Source: Alphaproteobacteria bacterium
Lineage (GTDB): Bacteria > Pseudomonadota > Alphaproteobacteria > Puniceispirillales > Puniceispirillaceae
Length of the DNA: 37,805 nt
NCBI GenBank assembly: GCA_016780765.1
Contig: JADHLH010000014.1
Span: 1 to 37,805, forward strand
Reading direction: 5' to 3'
Shown: piece by piece, positions 1 through 7,387 of the stretch
Layout: every line of letters begins with the position of its first letter
Numbering within the stretch: the stretch's first letter is position 1
Notes under the pieces: generated by a model
Database searches by the model: none
Seen by the model: the letters and a program-made list of their open reading frames with translations, nothing else
What the model was told of the DNA's origin: nothing
Made by a program: the position numbers and the translations under genes

Positions 1-1
1 G

Positions 2-394
2 CGTTTGGTCACCCGCATGTCGACCCTCGGGCTGGTGCGTGTAATTGTGGCCGGTTTTGGCGCTGTTGGCGTGGCCTCGCTATTCCTGCTGCCGGTCTCA
101 GAGGCACATCCAGCGGCACTGACCATCACGATGATCGGTGCGTTTTGCGGTATTGGCGCGATGTTGAGCGCAGCGGCAACACTGGCGCTGGAAGCTCTGC
201 CGCGCAATGCCGGCATGGCCTCTGGTATCATGGGGTCATTCCAGATTTTGCTGGGCGCTGTGTTTTCACTTGTGCTGGCACTGGTCGATGCCAACTCATT
301 GTTCCTGCTTCACTTCAGCGTCGCAGGATGTGCCGGCCTGATGGGGGTCACGATTTTGGCAACACGCCGCCTTGCACCGCTCGATAATCGGTAG
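2..394 (+). CDS. MFS drug-efflux transporter, C-terminal part (Bcr/CflA-like)
   Basis: The reading frame is already open at the left edge, so only the last ~131 residues are seen and the true start lies outside the window. The fragment holds about four hydrophobic membrane-spanning segments separated by short loops. The stretch ALEALPRNAGMASGIMGSFQ followed by ILLGAV is typical of helix 11 of the Bcr/CflA group of 12-helix major facilitator exporters, which pump out drugs or small metabolites using the proton gradient. The short basic tail ends in TAG. A possible hairpin lies about 45 bp downstream. The MFS assignment is fairly safe; the subgroup and substrate are inferred from one motif. Confidence 0.75.
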   Translation, partial: RLVTRMSTLGLVRVIVAGFGAVGVASLFLLPVSEAHPAALTITMIGAFCGIGAMLSAAATLALEALPRNAGMASGIMGSFQILLGAVFSLVLALVDANSLFLLHFSVAGCAGLMGVTILATRRLAPLDNR

Positions 395-439
395 GGCAAT
401 CTGTCAGGCAGAAAAATGGCCGGCACCTGTTCCAACGAA

Positions 440-463
440 CTGACCGACACAATGGTCGGCCAG
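440..463. terminator. Weak hairpin between convergent genes
   Basis: The arms CTGACCGAC and GTCGGCCAG pair at 8 of 9 positions around a 6-nt loop. The hairpin lies between the stop of the MFS gene (+) and the stop of the CDGSH-like gene (-), where a shared terminator would be expected. No T-run follows on either strand, so this is only a candidate. Confidence 0.3.
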
Positions 464-489
464 ATTACGATTTCATGATCAAAAAGCCA

Positions 490-633
490 CTATGCCGGCA
501 CATCTGCCTTGGCAGCCTGACGCGCCTCATAGGCCTTCTTCTTGGCAGCAAACTCTTCTTCGGTCAGCTTGTGCCAGCCAACGCATTTGCCGGTGGGTGA
601 CCGGCCACAGCCGCATGCAGGTGCTTCACTCAT
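490..633 (-). CDS. 47-residue CDGSH-like cysteine protein
   Basis: A very short gene. It starts at ATG (633) after a good ribosome-binding site (AGGGAGA, about 6 nt upstream) and ends at TAG. The protein begins MSEAPACGCGRSPTGKCVGW and continues HKLTEEEFAAKKKAYEARQ, a charged helix-like tail. Cys7, Cys9, Cys17 and His21 are spaced C-x-C-x7-C-x3-H. The order CxC-x2-S...C-x-G-x-H parallels the CDGSH (mitoNEET-type) 2Fe-2S signature, but one residue is missing between Ser and the third Cys, and CVGWH stands where CDGSH is usual. I infer a single metal or Fe-S site; zinc is an alternative. It is divergent from the LysR gene at 748, so the two may share regulation. Confidence 0.7.
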   Translation of the reverse strand: MSEAPACGCGRSPTGKCVGWHKLTEEEFAAKKKAYEARQAAKADVPA

Positions 634-747
634 GTCATTCTCCCTTGTTCGTGGAAAGGCTTGGATGCGTCGCTTGGAGATGGGCCTTATCTACTGGTTT
701 TTAATGGGCTATGTTTTCAACTGTTCAGTAACCTGTGGTCATGAATT

Positions 748-1650
748 ATGTTGTATCATCCCGGTTTTGAAGCCCTGCGCGAGGTCGCGCGACAAGGCAG
801 CTTCATCAAGGCAGCACGCGCATTGGGCATTTCCGGCCCGGCCGTCAGCAAGCAGATCAAATCTCTTGAACCCCGACTGAACCTTGTGCTTTTGCATCGT
901 ACCACCCGTGCTGTCACCCTGACCGAGGCCGGCCAGCGCCTGACCGAAATTCTGAATCGTAGCGGCGGCGAGGTTGAATCGCTGCTGGAACAGCTGTCAC
1001 TGGGACAGGAAAGACCCTTCGGCCGGCTGAAGATGAATGTGCCGATGTCATTTGGCGAGATGTTCCTGCACAGGCCGATCGCCGACTATGCGGCCAGCTA
1101 TCCGGATGTGATCATCGATGTGGATTTCGATGACAAGCGCGTGCATCTGGTTGAAGAAGGGTATGATCTGGTGGTGCGGATCGGCGTGCTGGAGGATTCG
1201 GGGCTTTATGCACGCCGTGTCGGTGACTGCCCGATCTATCTGTGCGCGACACCCGCCTTTGCCGAACGCCACAATATGCCGCAATCGCCTGATGATCTTT
1301 CGGTACTGCCCGCCATCATCTATTCGAACAATCCGGCAGGCCTGACATTGAATTACCGTGATGCGGCGGGCATAACCGGGTCGGCATCCTTGCGACCGCA
1401 ATTTTATGCGAACAGCGCCGGGATGATGCTGGAGGCGTGTTTGCGCGGTGTCGGTATTGCCCTGCTGCCGTCATTCTGCTGCGAAGACCATCTTGCATCC
1501 GGTGATTTGATACGCCTTTTGCCGGATGTGGAAACATCCCCTGACCGGGGCATTTATGCGATCTATCCGGACCGGCGTTTCCTGCCACTAAAGGTGCGGG
1601 CCTTCATCGACATTCTGGAAGACAGCCTGCGGATGACACGGCGTCAATAA
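748..1650 (+). CDS. LysR-family transcriptional regulator
   Basis: A 300-residue protein, the usual LysR length. Residues ~4-62 form the winged helix-turn-helix (FEALREVARQGSFIKAARAL, then SGPAVSKQIKSLE and LHRTTRAVTLTEAGQRL). A short linker and a two-lobed effector-binding domain follow (~90-290), including the usual IGVLEDSGLYARRVGDCPIY and GVGIALLPSF segments. ATG at 748 gives the standard N-terminus for the family. It is transcribed away from the CDGSH-like gene across a 114-bp gap that should hold both promoters. LysR proteins commonly control the divergent neighbour, so that small protein is the likeliest target (inference). The effector is unknown. Confidence 0.9.
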   Translation: MLYHPGFEALREVARQGSFIKAARALGISGPAVSKQIKSLEPRLNLVLLHRTTRAVTLTEAGQRLTEILNRSGGEVESLLEQLSLGQERPFGRLKMNVPMSFGEMFLHRPIADYAASYPDVIIDVDFDDKRVHLVEEGYDLVVRIGVLEDSGLYARRVGDCPIYLCATPAFAERHNMPQSPDDLSVLPAIIYSNNPAGLTLNYRDAAGITGSASLRPQFYANSAGMMLEACLRGVGIALLPSFCCEDHLASGDLIRLLPDVETSPDRGIYAIYPDRRFLPLKVRAFIDILEDSLRMTRRQ

Positions 1651-1655
1651 CCGTC

Positions 1656-1883
1656 TTAGCTGTCATTCCCAGACACCGGCTGGCGCAAGGCAAGCCAGCT
1701 GGCTGTTGTCATCGTTCCGAAGTCTTGCGGCGTCTTCCAGACAGCAGTGTATGGATGCGCCTCGGACGACAATTCATCAACAACCTCTTCTTCAACCGGT
1801 TCTGCGAGCGGATACCGGCGGCGGCGCATATCGGGTCTTGCATGTGTTGCTGGCTTTACATCCGTGACATGGTAACGACGCAT
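1656..1883 (-). CDS. Hypothetical 75-residue protein, doubtful
   Basis: An open frame from ATG (1883) to a stop six bases past the end of the LysR gene, on the opposite strand. The product is basic at its N-terminus (MRRYHVTD, DMRRRRYPL), has an acidic middle (EPVEEEVVDELSSEAHP), and ends in a mixed tail. No family is recognised, no membrane segment is seen and the ribosome-binding site is poor (CGGAA). The acidic/basic composition is compatible with a real small protein, but this could be a chance frame. If it is not real, 1651-1965 holds no gene. Confidence 0.3.
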   Translation of the reverse strand: MRRYHVTDVKPATHARPDMRRRRYPLAEPVEEEVVDELSSEAHPYTAVWKTPQDFGTMTTASWLALRQPVSGNDS

Positions 1884-1965
1884 TTCCGATTCATGTTAGA
1901 TTTTTTTCAGGATCAGCATGCTGGCAAAAAGCAGATGCGCAATTGGCAATACCAGTATGGGCAAT

Positions 1966-2382
1966 CTAGCCGTGCGTCTTTGCAGCGGCCGAGGACAGCT
2001 CAGCCAGAGCAGCCATGGCATCATCGGCGCGGTCTTGCGGCACAAACAGATGATCATGGAAGTAACCGGCGACCGGATTGACCCCCATACCCTGCGCCGC
2101 CAATGCAGCAGAAATGGTGGCGATGAAGCCAACCGCCTCAAGCGCGGAATGCACCTCAAGGGTGATCATCCGGCAGGCAAAGCTGTGATCGATATGGCGG
2201 GCCATTGCTTCTTCACGTGTCAGGATCAGGGTTGTGCCCTCAGCCTCATGAAATCGCATCAGGGCCTCTATACCATCAGGGGTCACGCTATCTGGCGGAA
2301 TTGTTGCAAAGACATACACATCCGGAGCCAGCCGCGCCGTCATATTCATCAGCAGCGTTTGAAGATCATGTTCACCAGACAT
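1966..2382 (-). CDS. ACT-domain protein (ACT_3/ACT_7, DUF2241 type)
   Basis: A 138-residue cytosolic protein. The start chosen is ATG at 2382 (MSGEHDLQTLLMNMTARLAP), because GGGAG lies at a proper distance upstream; an open extension of 21 residues further upstream looks non-coding. The N-terminal part (VYVFATIPPDSVTPDGIEAL) and C-terminal part (SFACRMITLEVHSALEAVGF, then IATISAALAAQGMGVNPVAG) match the paired ACT folds of the DUF2241 family. These are related to the regulatory ACT modules of aspartokinases and bind small ligands, often amino acids. No catalytic domain is attached. It is divergent from the broken small gene at 2556. Its ligand cannot be told from sequence. Confidence 0.8.
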   Translation of the reverse strand: MSGEHDLQTLLMNMTARLAPDVYVFATIPPDSVTPDGIEALMRFHEAEGTTLILTREEAMARHIDHSFACRMITLEVHSALEAVGFIATISAALAAQGMGVNPVAGYFHDHLFVPQDRADDAMAALAELSSAAAKTHG

Positions 2383-2555
2383 GCACAGCTCCCAAGCCTC
2401 ATTCTCGTCCCGGCAATGGCCGGGCCACGGATATATTCGCTGCACACAGTCAATGCTCGAATCCGCCGTCAGCCTATGCCATCATATCAACAAAGCTGGA
2501 CTTGTCGCGCCAGCGCCAGGTTTTTGATCGGTAATGTGGATCTCAGGAGGCAGAG

Positions 2556-2837
2556 ATGGCTGTCGGGCGTATTGTAATCGGCGAATTTCAGGACGAGGAT
2601 GAGGCATCGCGCTTTGCCGCCCACTATGCCGATAACGCAAGCACCATATTCACCTAAGCAAAGGTTCTGCTGTCAATGCGTACAACCGATACCTCGGTGA
2701 TGACCATCTCGGTCTATGATGACGACGACGCAGCAGATCGCGCCAACGGTCTGCGCGAACAGGACATATCACAATGGCAGTTGCGGGATGTGACGCTGCT
2801 TCGCGGCACACTTGATCTCATGCATATCAAAACGTAG
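2556..2837 (+). pseudogene. Small gene interrupted by an in-frame TAA
   Basis: ATG at 2556 follows a near-perfect ribosome-binding site (AGGAGG at 2545-2550). The frame reads MAVGRIVIGEFQDEDEASRF and on for 33 codons to TAA at 2655-2657. It then stays open in the same frame for 59 more codons (AKVLLSMRTTDTSVMTISVY, DDDDAADRANGL, up to TAG at 2835). Both halves look like one ~93-residue small alpha/beta protein, with strand-like VIGEF and VMTISVY and acidic helices. One base change (for example CAA, GAA, AAA or TCA to TAA) would explain the break. Alternatives are two short peptides, with a restart at ATG 2676, or a sequencing error. No family is named with confidence. Confidence 0.6.
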
Positions 2838-2880
2838 CACCAAGAGCATAATCGGACAGGTCCAAAACAGGAGGAAACCC

Positions 2881-3075
2881 GTGCAACACTATAGAAGTAT
2901 GATCACCAAACTGGTCTGGGCAGTTGCCGTCATTGCCGGGGCGACCCGCATGTTCGGGGAAAAGGCCTTCATGCTTGGGCTGATCGAAGCTGTAATGATT
3001 CTGATTGCAGCCTTCGTTGCGCTGAAAACAGTGGATCTGATCCTGCCGCAGAAAAAGACCGAAGAAGACAGCTGA
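2881..3075 (+). CDS. Small membrane protein, 64 residues, GTG start
   Basis: GTG at 2881 is preferred because AGGAGG lies at 2869-2874 with a 6-nt spacer; an open extension further upstream overlaps the end of the preceding gene and looks spurious. The product has two hydrophobic stretches (ITKLVWAVAVIAGATRMF; AFMLGLIEAVMILIAAFVAL) and a charged tail ending KKTEEDS, so a small two-helix inner-membrane protein is likely. No family is recognised. It lies 43 bp downstream of the broken gene and may have shared its transcript. A perfect 11-bp inverted repeat starts nine bases past its stop. Confidence 0.65.
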   Translation: MQHYRSMITKLVWAVAVIAGATRMFGEKAFMLGLIEAVMILIAAFVALKTVDLILPQKKTEEDS

Positions 3076-3083
3076 AAAAAAAG

Positions 3084-3126
3084 ACCGGTCGGACACGCAC
3101 AATGCAGGCATCAGGGTCCGACCGGT
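3084..3126. repeat. 11-bp perfect inverted repeat
   Basis: ACCGGTCGGAC (3084-3094) and GTCCGACCGGT (3116-3126) are exact complements separated by 21 nt. It sits just after the stop of the small membrane protein. There is no T-run after the right arm, so a classical intrinsic terminator is not clear. An A-run precedes the left arm, which would give a U-run for transcription from the right. A transcript-end hairpin or a protein-binding site are both possible. Confidence 0.6.
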
Positions 3127-3618
3127 ATAAAGGAACGGCTTTGCAGCCGTGAATTTCGTGGAGGAGCTTCGAAATCCACCGTTGTCGTAGCCTGCTTCAT
3201 GCGGTGACTGGAAATGCTATGATTAGACTGCAGCGATGCAATATTTGCAGCACATATTCACAGCAGTTCGATGCCTGAAAGCTTGGCAAACTCGGTAATT
3301 TCCACCGCCCGGGGCAACCTGATTCTGGCTGGCTGATTCTGGCTGGCGGTGATTCCGGCGGTGACATCCTTGTCTGTCATCAGGGCATGAGTTTCTGGGG
3401 TGGTGTTGATCCTGAGACCAGCCGGATCATTGACGCGCATCATCCCGATCATGGCGCGTCACTTGCCGGGCGTGTGGTGATGATACCCTGACAGGCAACG
3501 CAACGGACCAGAATCTGACTTTGAAAAAAACATGGACTCATTGCGCCAACATGCGCATTGGCACAGCACGTGCCGCGACCTATATTAGACATGTACGCAT
3601 GGGTTCAGGGTGGGTGTT
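3127..3618. other. 492-bp stretch with no convincing gene
   Basis: Between the inverted repeat and the cyclase gene. On the minus strand there is a 64-codon open frame (3258-3452; begins MIGMMRVNDPAGLRINTTPE) with no ribosome-binding site. A 14-bp tandem duplication (3319-3346) lies inside it and must have shifted its frame, so it may be the remnant of an older gene. A short dyad (ATTTCG...CGAAAT) occurs near 3150. The last ~80 bp presumably hold the cyclase promoter, but no clear -35/-10 pair stands out. Confidence 0.5.
3319..3346. repeat. 14-bp tandem duplication
   Basis: CTGATTCTGGCTGG occurs twice head to tail (3319-3332, 3333-3346) and is followed by a degenerate third copy (GGTGATTCCGGCGG). 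The period is not a multiple of three. Confidence 0.9.
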
Positions 3619-5373
3619 ATGTCTGATGCGATTGTCCGCAAGATTGCCGTCATATTTGTTGCCGATGTTGTTGGCTTCAGCAAGATGATGGAGACGAACG
3701 AGGATGAAACTCTGCGGAGTTTTCGCGCCTGTCAGGACATAATGGAAAATCTGTTTGCCGAGCATGGTGGCCGGATTTTCAACACCGCCGGCGATGCTGT
3801 CCTTGCCGAATTCCAGAGCGCCGTCTCTTCGGTTGTCTGCGCCTCGGAATTCCAGAAACTGGTGGAACAGCGCAACAGTTCGGTCGACGATGACGCCAAA
3901 ATGATGTTCCGCGTCGGTATCAATATGGGCGACGTGATTGTCGAAGGAGACAATCTGTATGGTGACGGGGTGAATGTTGCTGCACGCCTTGAGGCTTTGA
4001 GCCAGCCGGGCGGCGTCTGTCTTTCAAAAAGCGTCCATGACTTTGTAAGTCAGAAAGTGGATCTGAGCTTTGATGATATCGGCGAGCAGCGGGTCAAGAA
4101 TACCGATGTCTGGGCCTACGATATCCAGATGACAACGGCCGAACGGCGGACATTGTCAGCCAGCCAACCAGCACCCGGAAATGCTGAAAGCAAGCCGCCA
4201 ACGATCGCCGTTCTGCCTTTCATCAACCAGTCGAATGATCCCGATCAGGACTATTTTGCTGATGGATTGTCCGAAGATATCATCTCGAATCTATCAAGCT
4301 GGAAGACCTTTCCGGTGATTGCCCGGAATTCCAGTTTTTCCTATCGTGATTCCGCCAGTACAGCCACACAGATTGCGGCTGAGCTTGGCGCTGAATATCT
4401 GGTGACCGGCAGTGTGCGCAAAGGCGGCAACAAGGTCCGGGTGACTGCCAGCCTGACCAGTGGGGCAGATAACGAGCAGGTATGGTCTCAGAAATGGGAC
4501 CGCCCGCTTGATGATATTTTCGAGGTTCAGGACGAAGTCTCACAGGCCATCGTGGCGCTTCTCGCGCCGGCAGTGACCGGCCAGGAACAGAAACGACTTC
4601 TCACGCAAAAGAAAACATCAAGCCTGTCTGCATGGGATTTGTATCTTCAGGCGCTCAGCATGTTCAACAGTGACGATGAAAATTACGAAGACGTCGTTGA
4701 GAAATGCAAAGGTGCGATCGAACTGGATAATGACTTCTGTGATGCCTATGTCCTCTTGTGCCGTTCGCTTTTCGGGAAGGTCTTTTCCAGCGAATACGCC
4801 GATAAGCGCGCTGAAAATGAGGCGCTTTATCATCAGATGGCCAACAAGGCCTTTGACATCGATCCAAATAATCCGGAAGCCGTCATTGCGCTCAGCAGGT
4901 CGTATAATATCAAGCGCGACTATGACAAACGCGTTGAGTTGGCGGAACGCGCGCTGGAACTGAACCCGAACCACCCTGCCTGCAATCACGATTACGGGCT
5001 GGCGATTACAAACCTTGGTCGCTTTGAAGACGCTCTGGATCATGTTTTCAAGGCGATGAAAATGGATCCTGCGCGACAAAGACAATATGACTTTATTCTG
5101 CCCCTTATTTACATGGCCATGGACGACAGTGAAAATGCCCTGAAATATACAAAAGAGCATAATAACTACAGGCCACACAGTCGATATGAAGGCTACCTCG
5201 CCGCAATTTACGCACACAGCGGTGATCTGGACATGGCCAAGACCCACCTTGCCACATTCCTCGAACAGCGCCCGGAAGTGAAAACGCTTGCTGACTATGA
5301 AAAGGTGGTGCCGACCATCTGCAAGGATTTTGTAATGGGCGGGCTTGCCAAGGCCGGGCTGCCCGAAGCCTGA
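3619..5373 (+). CDS. Class III adenylate/guanylate cyclase with TolB-like and TPR domains
   Basis: A soluble signalling enzyme of 584 residues that should make a cyclic nucleotide (cAMP most likely) from NTP. Residues ~8-170 are the class III catalytic domain. Metal-binding aspartates are Asp16 (FVADVVGFSKMM) and Asp59 (TAGDAVLAEF); the transition-state Asn119 and Arg123 lie in GDGVNVAARLEAL. Residues ~195-320 match the TolB/FlgO-like module (PTIAVLPFINQSNDPDQDYF, then ADGLSEDIISNLS and EYLVTGSVRK). TPR repeats fill ~345-570 (for example ALELNPNHPACNHDYGLAI). No membrane helix or signal peptide is seen. ATG 3619 is preferred; GTG 3610 is a possible start three codons upstream. This three-part build is common in rhizobia and other alphaproteobacteria. 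Activating signals are unknown and no partner gene adjoins it. Confidence 0.9.
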   Translation: MSDAIVRKIAVIFVADVVGFSKMMETNEDETLRSFRACQDIMENLFAEHGGRIFNTAGDAVLAEFQSAVSSVVCASEFQKLVEQRNSSVDDDAKMMFRVGINMGDVIVEGDNLYGDGVNVAARLEALSQPGGVCLSKSVHDFVSQKVDLSFDDIGEQRVKNTDVWAYDIQMTTAERRTLSASQPAPGNAESKPPTIAVLPFINQSNDPDQDYFADGLSEDIISNLSSWKTFPVIARNSSFSYRDSASTATQIAAELGAEYLVTGSVRKGGNKVRVTASLTSGADNEQVWSQKWDRPLDDIFEVQDEVSQAIVALLAPAVTGQEQKRLLTQKKTSSLSAWDLYLQALSMFNSDDENYEDVVEKCKGAIELDNDFCDAYVLLCRSLFGKVFSSEYADKRAENEALYHQMANKAFDIDPNNPEAVIALSRSYNIKRDYDKRVELAERALELNPNHPACNHDYGLAITNLGRFEDALDHVFKAMKMDPARQRQYDFILPLIYMAMDDSENALKYTKEHNNYRPHSRYEGYLAAIYAHSGDLDMAKTHLATFLEQRPEVKTLADYEKVVPTICKDFVMGGLAKAGLPEA

Positions 5374-5445
5374 CGCGTCACACGGCCATTTATCGGCATT
5401 GCATGCGTCTGTAGCGCCAGAAAATAGCGAAACGTGACGGTCAAG

Positions 5446-5643
5446 TCATTCGGATGATGTGCCCGACTTGTCTTCGCCCCAGAACCGGTTGATCAGCAGA
5501 TGCAGGATAACCGCGGGGCCCAGATAGATCGCGCCGAAAATGATCTGGTTTGTCAGCCCCTGAATAGTACTCTGCGCCTTTGCAGCCAGAAAAACCGCTG
5601 TCGCGTAAGTCAGCATGATCACAAGGCGTCGCTTGTTTTTCAT
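5446..5643 (-). CDS. Small membrane protein, 65 residues
   Basis: ATG at 5643, convergent with the cyclase gene. The protein begins MKNKRRLVIMLTYATAVFLA, with positive residues then a hydrophobic helix. A second hydrophobic helix follows (IIFGAIYLGPAVILHLLI) and a charged tail (RFWGEDKSGTSSE). This is the pattern of a two-helix inner-membrane protein with its N-terminus inside. The nearest purine-rich site (GGGAG) is rather far upstream of the ATG, so the start is uncertain. No family is recognised. Confidence 0.5.
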   Translation of the reverse strand: MKNKRRLVIMLTYATAVFLAAKAQSTIQGLTNQIIFGAIYLGPAVILHLLINRFWGEDKSGTSSE

Positions 5644-5863
5644 GAATATGGGTCTCCCATGAATACGGGTCTGATTGTCCAGCCAACGGCGATGATTGCC
5701 CGCCCTGCGGCCTGGCTATTTCAACAGCCACCAGCGTCATAACGACAACATGATCGCCTGCGTACAATGGTATGATGCACGCAACGGATTCCCAAGCCCA
5801 ATTTCACTTTTGTCTGGCAGCAGAGAGCGGGCATGCTGAACAAGACCAGCTTGCAGGCGGGTG

Positions 5864-7387
5864 TCAGGCGGGGGTCGTCTGATCCACATAGTGGCGTATT
5901 GTTGCCTCAACACCATTGCGATACAGGCTGGCCAGCCATGCCGCGAACGCATCTGCAAAGCGCTTGTTGGCCGCAAGGTCGCCATAGATGGGGGTCATCT
6001 GCAGCCAGCATAACGGGGTGTTGCGCGCGTTCATCGCAGTGTCTTTCAGCATATCCCACATCGGATCATTCGGTTCGATATGGCTGCCATCCTCACGCGT
6101 GCCAGCACACATGCGTGCCCAGATCGCTTCGACAAGGGCCAGTCCGGTCACATCCATGCCGGCTTCAAGCCCATCACGGATTGAGGGAAGAATGAACACG
6201 ACATGGCGCGCCGAACCGTCAAAGGCAACACGCCGGGTGGTGTCAACAATGGCCGGATTGGCAAATCGTCTGGCGATCATGTCGAGATAGGACGTCACCG
6301 ACATAGCCGGCAGATGCGGGACATGCGGGGTGATCTCCTCGGTTTGCACCTTGCGGAAAAAGGCATGGATCAGCGGATTGGCCATGGCTCCGGAAATCGT
6401 GTTGATGCCCATGACCTCGCCAACATTGGCAAGCAATTGATGGCCGCCATTCAGCATACGGATTTTCTGCGCTTCATATTCGTGAACACGATCGGAAAAT
6501 TCAGCACCGGCCTGTTCCCAGTCCGGCCGCCCAGCGCAAAAATTGTCTTCAACAACCCATTGCCGGAAATTTTCATGCGTGACCGGAACCGCGTCATCCA
6601 CCCCGATGCGTCTGGCCAGTTCCCGTTCGTGCGATCCGGTGGCAGGCACGATGCAATCCACCATCGAATTGGGAAATGCGCCATCTTTGTCTATCCAGCT
6701 TGCAAGCTCGGGGTCAACGAGCCTCGCCAACCCGACAACGCTTTGGCGCAATATCTCGCCATTGCCCAGCAGATTATCGCAGCAAAGCCCGCTGAACGGC
6801 GCGATGCCATTGGCATGTCTGATACGCAACGCGGCGACCATAGCCCCAAAGGCGGTGCGGGGCCGATCAAGGTTTTCCGCATCATGGCGAATATCAAGAT
6901 GCGCAACATCCAGCCCACCCGTTTCCGGATCAAGGAAATAACCACCTTCGGTGATGGTCAGCGACACAATGCGAATGCGCGGGTCAGCCATGGCGGTGAT
7001 CAGCGACTGGTTGTCATCTTCGACAGGCAGGTAATCGATCATCGATCCGATGATCTCGGTGGCTTGCCGGCCACCAGGATCAAGTTCGATCAGGGTTGTC
7101 AGGCAGTCCTGATCCAGCAGTTTTTCGCGCATTATCCTGTCATTTTCACGCACGCCCGCGCCAATGATGGCCCAGTCTGTGGCGCCGCCCTGCTGCATCA
7201 GCCGGTGGACGTACCAGGCCAGGTGCGCGCGGTGAAAGTTGCCAACACCGATATGCACGATACCAGGGCTCAGCATCTGCCGGTCATAAAGCGGACGCGT
7301 CATGCCCGCAGGCAGCCTGTCGAGCGTTGCGGCCGTCAGCGGGGTGGCACTGATTTCCTTTTCGGCAAGTTCCATCAGCTCATCCAT
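5864..7387 (-). CDS. mtlK: Mannitol 2-dehydrogenase (polyol oxidoreductase)
   Basis: Long-chain NAD-dependent polyol dehydrogenase, 507 residues. The reaction expected for this family and context is D-mannitol (or D-arabinitol) to D-fructose (or xylulose). Seen: an N-terminal nucleotide-binding region (GIVHIGVGNFHRAHLAWYV), the family signature around FSGLCCDNLLGNG, and the catalytic Lys308-x4-Asn313-x2-His316 in KIRMLNGGH, matching the Lys/Asn/His set of Pseudomonas mannitol dehydrogenase. Fructuronate/tagaturonate reductases are relatives, but the polyol-transporter neighbours argue for mannitol. It is the last gene of the smo operon and overlaps the end of smoS. ATG 7387 gives a 13-bp overlap; ATG 7375 would give a TGATG coupling and a protein four residues shorter. 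Confidence 0.9.
   Translation of the reverse strand: MDELMELAEKEISATPLTAATLDRLPAGMTRPLYDRQMLSPGIVHIGVGNFHRAHLAWYVHRLMQQGGATDWAIIGAGVRENDRIMREKLLDQDCLTTLIELDPGGRQATEIIGSMIDYLPVEDDNQSLITAMADPRIRIVSLTITEGGYFLDPETGGLDVAHLDIRHDAENLDRPRTAFGAMVAALRIRHANGIAPFSGLCCDNLLGNGEILRQSVVGLARLVDPELASWIDKDGAFPNSMVDCIVPATGSHERELARRIGVDDAVPVTHENFRQWVVEDNFCAGRPDWEQAGAEFSDRVHEYEAQKIRMLNGGHQLLANVGEVMGINTISGAMANPLIHAFFRKVQTEEITPHVPHLPAMSVTSYLDMIARRFANPAIVDTTRRVAFDGSARHVVFILPSIRDGLEAGMDVTGLALVEAIWARMCAGTREDGSHIEPNDPMWDMLKDTAMNARNTPLCWLQMTPIYGDLAANKRFADAFAAWLASLYRNGVEATIRHYVDQTTPA

Noticed and set aside
4618-5247. Minus-strand open frame of about 209 codons inside the cyclase TPR region
   Set aside because: Mirror frame of the TPR domain, with no ribosome site of its own.
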